Shown: piece after piece, positions 1 to 10,940 of the stretch
Layout of the letters: every line of letters begins with the position of its first letter
Numbering within the stretch: the stretch's first letter is position 1
From: Chamaea fasciata
Taxonomy: Eukaryota; Chordata; Aves; Passeriformes; Sylviidae
Direction of reading: 5' to 3'
DNA: 64,000 nt
Assembly (NCBI GenBank): GCA_029207755.1
Contig: JARCOQ010000002.1
Coordinates: forward strand, 89,007,087-89,071,086
Program-made: the position numbers and the translations under genes
Notes under the pieces: generated by a model
Told to the model about the DNA's origin: nothing
Database searches by the model: none
What the model saw: the letters and a program-made list of their open reading frames with translations, nothing else

Positions 1-103
1 ATTTCTTTTTTCACTTCACTTTTCACTTGAGAGTAGAAACTCTCAAGACTTGGCATTTTTGAGTGCTTTTATTCAAGCTCTCAATTAATTAACTTCTGAA
101 CAG

Positions 104-3100
104 GAAGGAACTTACTGCTGATGCTCGTGAGCTGAAAGGAGAACTCTATTGCTTACCCTGCCATGACAAAATGGGTGTCCCCATCTGTGGGGCATGTAGG
201 AGACCAATTGAAGGCCGTGTGGTGAATGCTATGGGCAAACAATGGCATGTGGAGGTAAACATCAGATGCTATTCAATCTCTCTTACAAATGTAAACCTTA
301 GCATATTTATCTGTGATTTTGCTGATCAATTTCAATGAAAGGATTCTCAAAGTTTGCAGCAATGATTATAACTGCCTTCTCCAAATCCCTCTTCAACCTC
401 ACTGTGGCTGGTCTTCCGCTGTGAAACAGGAGTTATTTCCACTTATAGAGAGCTTTGACTGTGAAACTAAAATCAGTAATCAAAGGAAGCACGGCAACGT
501 CCTTACAAAAGAAAATTGCAGAGCTCAAAGCCGTAGATGTGGAAAGGCAGTCAAATCTGTGGCAGCCATATTACTAAGCATGATAATACCCTTAGGTCTT
601 CCACAGTCACCTGCTACGTATATATGTCTTTAACAGTTCATGTAAGAATTCATACTTCAAGGCCACATACAAGATTTAGTTGCACATCTTCCATTTTAAT
701 TAGATAAATTGTTTATTCCTTCTGTTGTTTTGCAAGTCTCCTGTAGGAAATGCTTTCTTCACAAGGGTATAGTGACAATACAGATTATTTAATAACTCTT
801 AGTTCTGTTCATTGATAAAAAAATGAGAATCCATTGCTTGATTTTGTTTTGTAACTTCTGGATTGAAATGTTGAAGACATTAAAAGAAATATCATTTTAA
901 TGGCCTAAATGTAGAAACAAAAGTTTTAACTCTGCTTTTCAAGATGGTTCAGTAGACTTCAGCCATGTTCAAGTAGTGGACATGTTTAGTTTGCTTTCCA
1001 GAAAAAATAACGTTACTTCCAAAAGATAAAAAAATGTATTGTAATTTTCTTTGTAGCATTTTGTTTGTGCAAAATGTGAAAAGCCATTCCTGGGTCATCG
1101 TCATTATGAGAGAAAAGGCTTGGCCTATTGTGAAACCCACTACAATCAGGTAACGTTACATATTTTTTAAAATGGCATTAATTGGTAAACTCACAAATTG
1201 GTTTTATTACACAGAGATGTAAAACCATGGACATTCTTCTGTCTTGTTAAAGGCACCTGTGGGTGTAATGGCAATTAGCATATGTTCTGTTGCGCTTAAT
1301 TTATACAGGTTTCCCTATTCATCTGTGTGGCATTGAAAAAGAAAACTGCAGGTATTTTACTAAGGCTGGCCAGGACAATTAGTATCAAGTTATTCTTCAA
1401 GCTTAGTGGTACTTAAGTAGAGCTGTTACAGGGCATTGATGGGTCTGTGGATCAGAGCAGCTAATGACAACTAATCTCTCCTGAGGAATTAAAGAAGATT
1501 TGCCACTCACTAACTGCATTTGGAGGCCCCAGCAAGTGGCGTGGATTTCCCTGCAGCTGCCACTCTAAGACACTGTGTGTTCATATATGCTGTTGCTCAG
1601 TCATTTGTTAGGTTGATAAAGACTTCTAAGGCTAAATTTGTCAGAAGACACCCTCTAGTGACCACTTGCATTTATGTAGAAGTTACGTGTGGCAGTACCT
1701 CCCCTCTCCAGACACCTTGGGTGGGAAGTCCAGCCCCACGATGCATAGACATACTGTTCTTTGGAAGCCATCTGTGCACGTCATGTTCACCTCCCTTGCT
1801 TACATAAATACATGAGGAGGGGTTACACTTGGGAGTTGTACAGCATCTGCTAATTACAGATGGATTCTTAGTTGGTCATTAGTGATGAAGGGCAGATGAT
1901 TGGTGCTGGCACCCTTGCAGACTGTAAATGCTGTGACGTTCATAGTAATAGTGTTGCAGCTGGGACGGGCCAAGTCAAGTACACCAAATGAGCTGTATGT
2001 AGAGTGGATGTCTTTTCCTAGGTTAACTACTACAGTTAGAAAGAATACATGAAGTTTTTGGCACTTCTTGTTACACTGTGGACAACTGTTAAGCCTGGAA
2101 AAAGAATTAATACTTCTTGTCTGAAATTTTCCTAATAAAGATGAAATTTTCTTACAGTTACAGTAATACATTGTTTTAGTCATGCATGTAAGTCCAAATG
2201 TTACATTTTCTGGTTAGTAACAATGAAACCAACTGCTGTATTTCAAATCTTCAGGATTAGAGAAATTTTGAAACAAAACCAAATCATACTTACGGAGAAT
2301 CAAAGGTAGATAAATGTTTTCATCTTTAATATTATCAGGACTTTTTGTGATGAGATGATACAAAATGTATTTGGAAAACCAAACCAGACTTGCCAGCATT
2401 CTCTTTATTTCACTGGAATAAACAGGAAAGCGATTGTGCCCATCAACTGAAATACAGTTATTTTGCTAGTTTGATAAATTACCCTCAATAAAATCATTTT
2501 GTTAAAAATTTATTACTTCTCTTTCCTCTTCAGCTGTTTGGTGATGTTTGTTTCCATTGCAACCGTGTGATTGAAGGAGATGGTAAGCACTTTTCTGTTT
2601 CCTTAATGTTCCTTTTTGATGGAAGTTCTCTTTAAAAGTGAAAATAAGGGGGAAGCAGCCTGGTTTTCATTAAAACAAAAACAGATGTTCTCTTGACCAG
2701 AAATTAAATTAGAGCTGATTAGTCAGAGACCAAATGGTAGGAAAATCTACCATCATTTCATGATGGTAGAAGACCACCCCATGGCCAAAGAGAACTGTGA
2801 AACCCCTTAGTGACATGCAGAGGCCAGGGATGCTGGAAGATGCTCAGAAATGGCTTCCTGCCACACCACATTCAAAAAAGAGCACATGCAAGGCTGAGAA
2901 AGAGTATACAGGCATCTCCAGAAATGAATCTGTGGATCATGAGCTAAATTCGGAAAAATATTTAGATACTGAAAGACATAGCTGGGCACTGCTAGGAATT
3001 TTTTTTAAATGCCTTGCTCCCATTAGGTCAGTTTGAATCCTGGAGATACTTACCTATTGGAAGCACCTGTCTTTTGAAAATCTAGGCTTATGATAATGTC

Positions 3101-5556
3101 ACAAAACCAGGAATGATCATACTTGGAAATATGTCCTGTAAAGGCAAAACTGCAAATAATTTGTTTGTTATTGCTTGATTGGGTTTTTTGGAGAAAAAAC
3201 CTCCTTTTGGGAGAAGGGGGTGGGTTTGAGGTTTTTTTGGTGGGTTTTTTTTTTTTTTTTTGGTAACTAGCTGTGATAAAATGCCGAAAGTAAATTATTC
3301 TACTTGAAATAATGTGACATTATGTGCCTATTTACCCTGTCCAAAGTAAATACTATGTTAGCCTCATCTAAGCCAAAGTCATTAGCAAAGTAGTAGGAAA
3401 CTTCTAACATTCAAAAAGAAACACAAACTAGTTTATAGTCATGTAACTATAGGGTAAGACATGTAGATGTGCTTTCCCTACATTTTCTGGGTTCCACTAT
3501 GCCTGCAGAATGGCAATCCAAAATGCTTTAGAGGAAAGAATCCCCATTTTCAGAAAAATTCTACTGTAATGAGCAGAAATGCTGATAACTACATCTCTGT
3601 ATTATTCTAACCTTTCACCTATAGTCTGACACCCATACTGTAAGTTTTGGTCTCTGAACTGAAAATAACACAGTATACACTAATTTCTTTATTTTTCAGT
3701 GTATGTCTTCAATTACATTTCTTCTTTCATTTCTGCAAACAAATTTTGAGTCAGCTGTCACAAATTTGGTATCCAGTATTGTTCTCTGTCAGGTAAAACA
3801 AATATCTGTAGCAGCAGTTTTTCAGGGGGGTCTCTATGACTGCATTACTGAGGTTGCTTGGGAACAGAGACTTTAATCTGTCTAGTATTATTCTGGAAAA
3901 CAGTGGAATAACTGTGTATCTGTGGACATACTTGGCCCATGGTGCAGGAAAAACTCTCTGCATGACAATGCTTTGGTTCTCCTTGTTGTTGACGAAATAC
4001 TGTGAGAAAAACATTGAGAGATAAAAAGAGTCCTTTTTTTTTACCTTGCTGATTTACCAGCAGTGTCTGGCTGGTGGCTTCACATTATTTTCTTCAGTTG
4101 GGCAAGTGCAACTGTTGATTGCAGTGCAGTCTTAACTGGATCTGAGAAATTAAACTGAATGAAAACATCAACACAATTGTGCTGGATTGCTCTTCTTCAG
4201 CTGGAAGCATTTCCTGATTAAGTTGGAACCTGGTCTCACAGAAGCATTGCCTGGGATCAGCTGGATATGAGATGAAGTGGAAGCGAAAAATAGGAGGCAG
4301 AAATAGGTTAAGCTGGTCTTGCCTCAGAGACAGCTATATCAATACTTCACAGTCCTGCTTCATTACACTCTAAAAATGTGCCTTCATGAGCCTGGCCATG
4401 TTATTGTTACAGGCCTTAATACTTGATACCAAAATCAATTACTGTTCTTCACACCTCATGAATATGTAAGCTTAAAATCTTTGTAATCACTGGTTTTTTT
4501 CATTGGTAAGGCTAATGGATTCTTTTTTCCCATCTCCCTAGTTGTGTCTGCTCTGAATAAGGCATGGTGTGTGAACTGTTTCGCTTGTTCAACTTGCAAC
4601 ACTAAGTTAACCCTCAAGTAAGTTTATGGATAAGTGTGATGTCTTCAACAGGTATCAGTAGTTCTCTTCAAAGTGTAGATGTTGCTATAGTGTAGCTGTT
4701 ACTGTATGAAAAACATGTAAGCAGCATTGAGGAAATAAGTGCCTCTTTCTTCCTCTTGCTCCACTTAGTACTTTCCATCTCTTTCAGCTGTCTCCTCACT
4801 CTTCCTTCAGTTAGTCTTCCTAACTTTTCTCCTTTTCCATCCTTTATTTTTTCTTGTTTAACTCTAAAGGGATAAGTTTGTTGAAATTGATCTAAAACCT
4901 GTCTGCAAACACTGTTACGAGAAAATGCCAGATGAATTTAAGCGACGACTTGCCAAACGGGAACGTGAAGCAAAGGATAAAGAGAAGCAGAAAAAGAAAA
5001 AGCCAATCTGTTTGTAAACTTCTTTTCCTTCTCACCGCCACCTCAGCCCCTTTCTTCTTTGGTTAGTCCAAAGGATGCTTTTTTTTGCACTTCTGCATGA
5101 ACTTATGGCAGTCAAAACCAAAACACCTTTCATGCAACTGCAACTTGAAATACTAACTTGTTGTTCCATTATCTTATGTTTAGTCTGCAATTAGGTTTGA
5201 AAGGCTTTCTAAATTACACAATAAATATGGGCTTTTGTGTAAAATCTGCATAACTTAGCAGGGTATTGTAATTACTGTCTACAGTGTATATAACTTGTAA
5301 AAGTAACTTAATGTATTTGTATAAATTGGGGGGTTGATTTTTTTGCTTGTGCACATTTAATAGGGGATTTTTTTTTAAATTCTTTTTTTCACTATCTCAT
5401 CTGCTAAAACTTTGTCTGTTTTCCTTGCTTTGTTGTTTTAGGAATAAATTTGTTGAGTTTGATATGAAGCCTGTCTGCAAAAAGTGTTATGAGAAGTTTC
5501 CTCTAGAGCTGAAGAAAAGACTGAAGAAATTAGCTGAAACTTTGGGAAGGAAGTAA
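104..5556 (+). CDS. LIMS1: LIMS1 (PINCH1) LIM-domain adaptor, 3' part of gene
   Basis: Seen: coding exons at 104-254, 1057-1149, 2534-2582 and 4542-4617, then alternative terminal exons 4870-5017 and 5442-5556. All have AG/GT borders and compatible phases. The translation covers the end of LIM3 (CLPCHDKMG), LIM4 (from [13 protein letters not shown] through CETHYNQ) and LIM5 ([13 protein letters not shown] onward) with the paired Cys/His zinc ligands in place. Known of the family: PINCH1 has five LIM domains and forms the ILK-PINCH-parvin complex at integrin adhesions. LIM1 binds ILK, LIM4 binds NCK2 and LIM5 binds RSU1. The upstream exons (LIM1 to LIM3) lie left of the window. LIMS1 is preferred over its paralogue LIMS2 because RANBP2 follows directly and because one C-terminus reads [10 protein letters not shown]. 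Confidence 0.96.
255..4541 (+). other. LIMS1 introns between the LIM exons
   Basis: Three introns (255-1056, 1150-2533, 2583-4541). The sequence is AT-rich with a T run near 3245-3261 and a small perfect inverted repeat at 2747-2769. I recognise no interspersed repeat or RNA gene here. The short reading frames present lack homology that I can name. Confidence 0.6.
2747..2769. repeat. Perfect inverted repeat, 9-bp arms
   Basis: CTACCATCA, then TTTCA, then TGATGGTAG: two exactly complementary 9-bp arms around a 5-base loop, within a LIMS1 intron. No function is evident. Confidence 0.7.
4870..5017 (+). CDS. LIMS1: LIMS1 alternative terminal exon A (basic tail ending KKKKPICL)
   Basis: After the split Lys codon (aa|g) the exon completes the second zinc module of LIM5 ([18 protein letters not shown]) and continues into a strongly basic tail, [20 protein letters not shown], ending PICL and TAA at 5015-5017. 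It is homologous to exon B 425 bp downstream (KFVE.D.KPVCK.CYEK is shared), so the two look like a tandemly duplicated last exon used alternatively. Its own polyA signal lies at 5220-5225. The tail resembles a nuclear localisation signal; this is inference. The C-terminus is not a CAAX box because the Cys is second from the end. Confidence 0.88.
5220..5225 (+). terminator. PolyA signal AATAAA for LIMS1 terminal exon A
   Basis: A canonical AATAAA lies about 200 bases after the exon A stop and before exon B. A TG-rich stretch follows (TTTTGTGTAAAA, then TGTGTA-type sequence further on). It fits a short 3' UTR for the KPICL isoform. Confidence 0.6.
5442..5556 (+). CDS. LIMS1: LIMS1 canonical terminal exon B (ends ETLGRK)
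   Basis: The acceptor AG is at 5440-5441. The first base completes the Lys codon left open by the exon ending at 4617, and the reading continues [20 protein letters not shown] then a basic helix [14 protein letters not shown] and TAA at 5554-5556. From memory this is the canonical PINCH1 C-terminus, needed with LIM5 for partner binding. Exon A must be skipped or not polyadenylated for this exon to be used, so isoform choice depends on competition between the 5220 polyA site and splicing to 5442. Confidence 0.95.
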
Positions 5557-7884
5557 AGATTTCATCTGCTCTCCTCTTCCTTTGTGAAAATCTTATGGAT
5601 ACTCTTTCTGGGGGAGAGGGGAGTTACTGCTTTGAGGCTGCAGTCAGACAACAAATGCTGATGCATGCCTTCTATCAACCCAACATAATATATTAAGATT
5701 CTCTGTTCTCTATACATGTATGCCTACTTGTTGACAAACAGACGACACTTCCAAAATAAATACCAGCTTGCCTGAAAGATTTCTGACCAATAATGCCATT
5801 GTACTGATGCAGGTGGCCCATTCTGTACACTAATTCTCTGTGGAACTCTTCAGAGAGAGAAAGTTTGCTTGTGCACACCACCTGTGAAAACAAACATTGC
5901 TAATGTGCCCAACTTCAGGGACGTGTATTGTCATTTATGTTTGTGAGAATATTAACCTTCGTATTAAGCATGCAGACAAAACTTGCCCAGTTCAAGCGAT
6001 TTGGGCAGGAAACCAGTATACTTTGCCTCATGGAAAAAATCACAATTGGATTTCAGGCCAAGTAGTCTCTTTAAGAAGCCTTGTTTCATATAGTTTGAAA
6101 ACTATCAGATTTCTAAATTCAGCCACTGTACAAATGACATACATAAAATGATAAAAATTATAGATTATGCTTACATGATGAATGTTTCTACATCAGGCTT
6201 AGCATGAGATACTTAAATAAAAAATGTATTCCTATTGCAAGAAATGAGCATACTTAGAACTACTTGAATTTTGCTATATTCCACTTAACACATTAACTCT
6301 TATATATGCTTTTGCATTCTATTTACTTTTGTGCCTTATTCTGCTGGACCATACATAACAGTGTACCATTAAATATATATAGTTTTATATTTTATTTCAT
6401 ATTTTTATGCAGAAACAATATAGAAGGTATTTTCAAAAGATAACGTACTTTGCCTTAATTATACAGGATGCAAGAAGTATTTGAAATGTGAACATCTGCA
6501 TTTAAAATTTAGCTTATAGACCTTATTGATTTTCAGAACAATACTGAAAATGCATATTTCAATTAACTGGCAATATTACTTTTACACCTCTGAGTGTAAA
6601 TATGCAAGGTTTGATCCTGCTAGGATCTACTTCTTCAGCCATCCTCAAGGACTGAGCTTACAAATAATCAAAATTCTTTATAACATACATTTAATTGTTT
6701 TATACTGTTGAGTTCTGTCCATGCTGATTTGTTTTATTTTTCCCTGTCTTATAGAAAATACAGCTACTTAGGTCTTCTTGATGGTACGAAGTATGCAAAC
6801 ATTTTTTTTTTTACTTTTTTACATTAGTGACTTTAACAGATTTTATGTAATTATGTAACAGGAAGTAAAATTTTCTTTCCTGTTTATGAAAAATTAGTTA
6901 CTTTAAAACATCTGCTTTCCTGTGTCATCAATAAAGGCCATGTTATTAAATCTTATATTGCCTCTGAAATAAATGCTTGAGATGGGTGGGAAAGCAGTAA
7001 AGCTCTCTTGGATCCCTGAGCTTTTACCTGTGACTATGTAAATACTTCCTTATTATCCTGATTTAAAGGAGACATGTGCTTTTCCTAAAGGCATATGTGC
7101 ATACGTAGTTCTAAGGTTCATAAAAGAAACCACAGTTTGTTTCATAAAGAATAGCTTGATTCTTCTGAATATTTTCTGAATTGGCACAGTCACTAGGTTT
7201 TCCTAAAGAAAATATCTTGTCTGAGTGTAAAACATAATACCCTCCTGTTAACTTTTTCTCCCGTTTTCACTGTAATAAAACTGTCACCCCAAACTTCCAG
7301 ATTATTGCTAGGTAGGGTATTTTTTGACTATTTTATCCTACATAATTATTGAATGCCATAACATTCATAAATGTAATCCCTGACCCTGTTGAAGACTATG
7401 AGAGCTTAAAATGTCCTCAAAATTTTGTTAACTAGCACAGTAGCCCTGTTGGAATTTTGGACTGTACCATGGATTCAGTAGACGACACTCTTGCTTCCTC
7501 CTGAAGTTATGACTTCCAGGTTTTCATGTTACACCAAGGTGTACATCTCTTCCTTCAGCCTTTGTGTGTCCAGCCTTACTGCTCAGAGTTGGGAAGGGTC
7601 ACTAGCCCCAAAGTTAAATGACAAGACCTGGCTCATATCCACATTGCTCAGGGTTACATCCATCTTTAGCACTGTGGCCTCAGATTTCCTCTCCACTCTG
7701 GAGGCCCTTGGGGCCTGACACGGGCTGGGTTTTCCCATTTCCAAGTTCCTGATGGTGAATGCTGTGCTCCATTTCACCAAGGCAGTACCTTCTGTTTCAT
7801 GAACTCTAGTGTGTCTGTCAGACTCCATGATGTGGCACTTAAAGCATCTGAGGGTAATGGAGGGTTCAAAGGCTGGTGAAGCAT
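5557..7884 (+). other. LIMS1 3' UTR and downstream DNA
   Basis: AT-rich sequence after the exon B stop. Candidate AATAAA signals are at 5755-5760, 6216-6221, 6930-6935, 6968-6973 and 7274-7279. Mammalian LIMS1 has a long 3' UTR, so a late signal is plausible, but the sequence alone does not decide which is used. No other gene is visible; the small reading frames in this stretch look incidental. Confidence 0.5.
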
Positions 7885-8080
7885 GGAAAAATGTTGGATG
7901 GAAGGGACCGCTAGAGATCAGCTAGCCCAGCCATCTGCTCCAAGTGGATCTAACTTCAGAGTAGCATCAGTGCAGAAGTTCTTGCTTGGCCAAACTGAAC
8001 ATGACCACGCAAGGAGATTTCACAGGCCTTTGTGGACAGTATGTTCCAGTGCTTCATCACCTTTTATGGTGAAAATAGTA
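7885..8080 (-). mobile_element. CR1 LINE 3' fragment, antisense, diverged
   Basis: On the + strand the order of recognisable CR1 reverse-complement blocks is GTTGGATGGAAGGGACC, then CTAGCCCAGCCATCTGCTCC, then TTCCAGTGCTTCATCACC and TGGTGAAAA. The inserted element's coding strand is therefore minus. It is truncated at its 5' side and carries many substitutions, so it is an old copy. Confidence 0.75.
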
Positions 8081-9620
8081 TTACTGGAGTTCCATCTCAA
8101 GTGGAGAGTTCCCCAAATCCATACTGCTCTCTTGGGAGCTGTCTTTGGCATGAACTGTCATTGGTATAATACCCCTGGACATTGTCATGAAGAGGATTAG
8201 TTAAAAGCTGTTGCAAAGCAGAGCCAAGGAGCAAGCTAGCAATTAGGCAGCCTGGACAATTACACATCTGGTGTTGAAACTCACTTCCTGATGCAAAGTA
8301 TTATAAATATTTTGTGTAGCTGCACATACTTTCCTAAAAGAGGCATAGCCTAGTACTGTTTTTCTACCCATGACCCCTGTAAGGTCTCGTCAAGGAATCT
8401 GTGAGACTGGCATTTGGGAATGTATGCCTCAGAAGCTTTGTCCCTTTCTGCTGCATGGATCAATTATGCATGGGCAAGAGAGGTTCGTTTAGCAAGCCTG
8501 GTTAGGCTGACAGTAGGGAACACTCCAGAAAGCCCAGTGGATGTCGCTGCAGGAGGAAGAGCTGAGCCTAAAGCCTCTCTGGTGCTAGCAGTGGCACATC
8601 CTGTGCTCAGTTCCAGTGGACAAGCAGCGGGCTGGGCTGGGCACAGTTGGGTTGCAGGAACAGCTCTCGAATCAGTGCTGTCCTGCCCGCTGCTGTGACC
8701 ACCAGGGACAACACATGGGGTGCCACTTCCACAGAGATGGGTGAGACAGTGACCAGTTCCAAAGTACTGGGACTGCTCTACATGAAGGAAATTTCCCATG
8801 CCTCTCCATCACCTCATGTACAGTAATATTCTCCAGTGAGTCAAGTAAACTCTGATGTTCTCCTCTGCACCAGCACCAACACTTCTATTAGTTAGCCTGG
8901 CAGGTGCAGATAAGAAATTGTTTGATAATCCCAGCTGCAGGCACACCATTAAAAAGTACAGAGAAAAAAAAAAAAAAAAGATTTTTTTTGTGGGATTAAT
9001 TCCAATGTCTAAATAAATCACCATTAATAGAAGAAAGACTAAAACAGAGAATTAATTCTTTCAGTCAGGGTCTTACATGGATATTTCTGATTTTAAAGAA
9101 AAAGTTGGGTATGTTTCCTTATTTTTCCTGCAAAGTGTAAGAGCTGTGGGGCTGTCAGTATATTTTAGGTGTAGCAGGAATCCTGTGACTGTCAGTGGGT
9201 TGTTTGAGACTGAGAACTGGAGAAATTTTTAATTACACTTCTTCAGAGACGTGGCCTAGTGGCCTCATTTTGACCAAAGCATCTGAACTGGCAGGAAAGA
9301 TGGCTAATTCCAGTGAGTAGAATTTGAGGCTTCCTCTCCTGGGAATTTCACCACAGGGCTCATCAAGCCACCAAACCCGTAAAACTACAACTTGCAAATC
9401 TGTCCTACCTTGAGGGTTGCTGGTCCATCTTTTAGTCCATGTTCCCAGCTGTGTTTTAGAGCTTAATTACTTAATTATACTATTCAAGGTGCCTGGAAAA
9501 AAAGGGTTTTTCACCACAGCTGCTACAATATTGGGAGACTCGTTTTCTAGAGAATTGGATCTCAGTAAAAGGGCCCTTATGCTTACAGATTAAATTTATA
9601 GTTGCTCTGAAACATGAAGT
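8081..9620. other. Intergenic DNA, nothing recognised
   Basis: Between two antisense CR1 fragments. The part at about 8400-8760 is moderately GC-rich and open in both strands for about 100 codons, but no domain or splice structure is recognisable. An A run lies near 8964-8980. I see no gene. Confidence 0.5.
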
Positions 9621-10110
9621 ATGGAATCGTAGAATATTACAGGTTGGAAGGGACCTTAAAAATCTAGTCCCAAGCCTCTGCCATGAGGGACACTTCCCAC
9701 TAGGCCACATTTCTCAGAGCTCCATCCAACCCAGCCTTGAAAACTGCCTGGGATGGGGCACCCACAACCTCTCTGGGCAACCTGTGCCAGTGCTTCACTA
9801 CATTCACAGTGCAGAATTTCATCCTTATATTTAATCTAAATTGCCCCTCTTTTAATTGTAGCCATTACTCCTTGTCCTCACTACAGTTCCAGACTGAGTC
9901 CCTCTCCTGCTTCCCAGCAGGCCCCTCAGATACTGGAAGGTTGCTGTGAGGTCTCCATGGAACCTTCTCTTCTCCAAGCTGCACATCCCCAACTTCCTCA
10001 CCCTGTCCTCGTAGGGGAGATGCTCCAGTCCTCCTGTCAACTTCGTGTCTCTCCTCTGGACTTGCTCCAACAGTTCCATGTCCTTCTTATGGCGAGGGCG
10101 CCAGAACTGT
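9621..10110 (-). mobile_element. CR1 LINE 3' end, antisense
   Basis: About 490 bases of well-preserved CR1 tail read in reverse: GGTTGGAAGGGACCTTAAA, CATCCAACCCAGCCTTGAAA, TCTCTGGGCAACCTGTGCCA, ACTTGCTCCAACAGTTCCAT and ATGTCCTTCTTATGG occur in consensus order. The terminal CR1 signature (ATTCTATGATTCT type) is degraded at 9621-9635. The element ends about 190 bases before the RANBP2 CpG island. Confidence 0.92.
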
Positions 10111-10142
10111 TACTTAGCTTTAGGTAAAAGTTCATTACCTAA

Positions 10143-10188
10143 ATATATACACACACACACACACATATATAGAGAGAGAGAGTATATT
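10143..10188. repeat. Compound microsatellite (AT)(AC)(AT)(AG)
   Basis: Consecutive short runs of AT, AC (about nine units), AT and AG (about six units) between the CR1 tail and the RANBP2 CpG island. It is a likely length-polymorphic site. Confidence 0.9.
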
Positions 10189-10299
10189 ATTTAGGTGATA
10201 AATATATTATCGCCGTATCTATTTATATATTACTGAGGTGAGTTTATTGTAGTTTTAGGTGAGAAAACGCTAAACCTTGATTTCTCACAATTTCCCACG

Positions 10300-10940
10300 A
10301 CAGGTTTTCTTCCCCTGCTTCCCCTGCGCGCACCCCCCATCCCCGCTGTGCGCATGCGCAGACCCGGCCAGGCCCCGCCCCCCGGCCGTTGATTTGGGGG
10401 CGGGAGCCGGGCACGCGCCGGGGTTGCGCGCGCCGCACGACTGAGCGGGAACTTGCGTAACGCGCGGCGGCCGCGGCGCTGCTGCGCTTCCTTCCTCCTT
10501 CCCCTCCGCCTGCCCTCCTCCTTCCCCTCCGCAGGCGCCGGGCCAAGGCCGCCGGCCGGCCGGGAAGGCGCGTTCCGCCGCGACAGAGGCCGGGCGCGGC
10601 CTCCGCCGCCGCGGGGGCGCCATGATGAGAAGGACGAAGCCTGAGGTGGAGCGCTACGTCGCCTCCTTGCAGGCCGCGGCTCGGTCCCCCCGAGAGGTAA
10701 GCGCGGCCTCGCCTTGCCCGCCCTCGCCGGGCGCGGTGGGCGCCGCGGCCGCTCCGTGCGGCCGGTGTGGGGCCCGTGCCCGCCCCCCGCGCCGCGGGGA
10801 GGCCTCGCTGCCCAAGGGCCGGGGGGCGGCTGCCATCGCCGCCCCTGCGCTGCTGGGCTGGAGGGCGGCTGCTGTCTGCCGGCTCCCCGCGCCGGGTCTG
10901 CTTGGGCCGTCGTCGTCCGTGGCGGTAAGAGGAAAAAGGA
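10300..10940 (+). promoter_or_regulatory. CpG-island promoter of RANBP2
   Basis: A sharp rise to very GC- and CpG-rich sequence surrounds the first coding exon, in an otherwise AT-rich region. A perfect 12-bp palindrome TGCGCATGCGCA at 10349-10360 matches the NRF1 consensus (YGCGCAYGCGCR) and lies about 260 bases before the ATG. No TATA box is evident, as expected for a housekeeping nucleoporin. The start site itself cannot be placed from sequence. Confidence 0.85.
10622..10696 (+). CDS. RANBP2: RANBP2 exon 1 with start codon
   Basis: It encodes [20 protein letters not shown] and RSPRE, followed by donor GTAAGC at 10697. Human starts MRRSKADVERY (from memory). Here two ATG codons are adjacent at 10622 and 10625, in the context GCGCCATGATGA. 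The second ATG aligns with the mammalian start, so either may initiate. The choice changes one residue only. Confidence 0.93.

Noticed and set aside
1520..1807. 95-codon + frame in a LIMS1 intron
   Set aside because: Not flanked by matching splice sites in phase with the neighbouring LIM exons, which already join directly.
8414..8799. Possible small gene at a local GC rise with frames of 94 (+) and 111 (-) codons
   Set aside because: Opposite-strand overlapping frames, no splice context, no recognised motif and no CpG enrichment.
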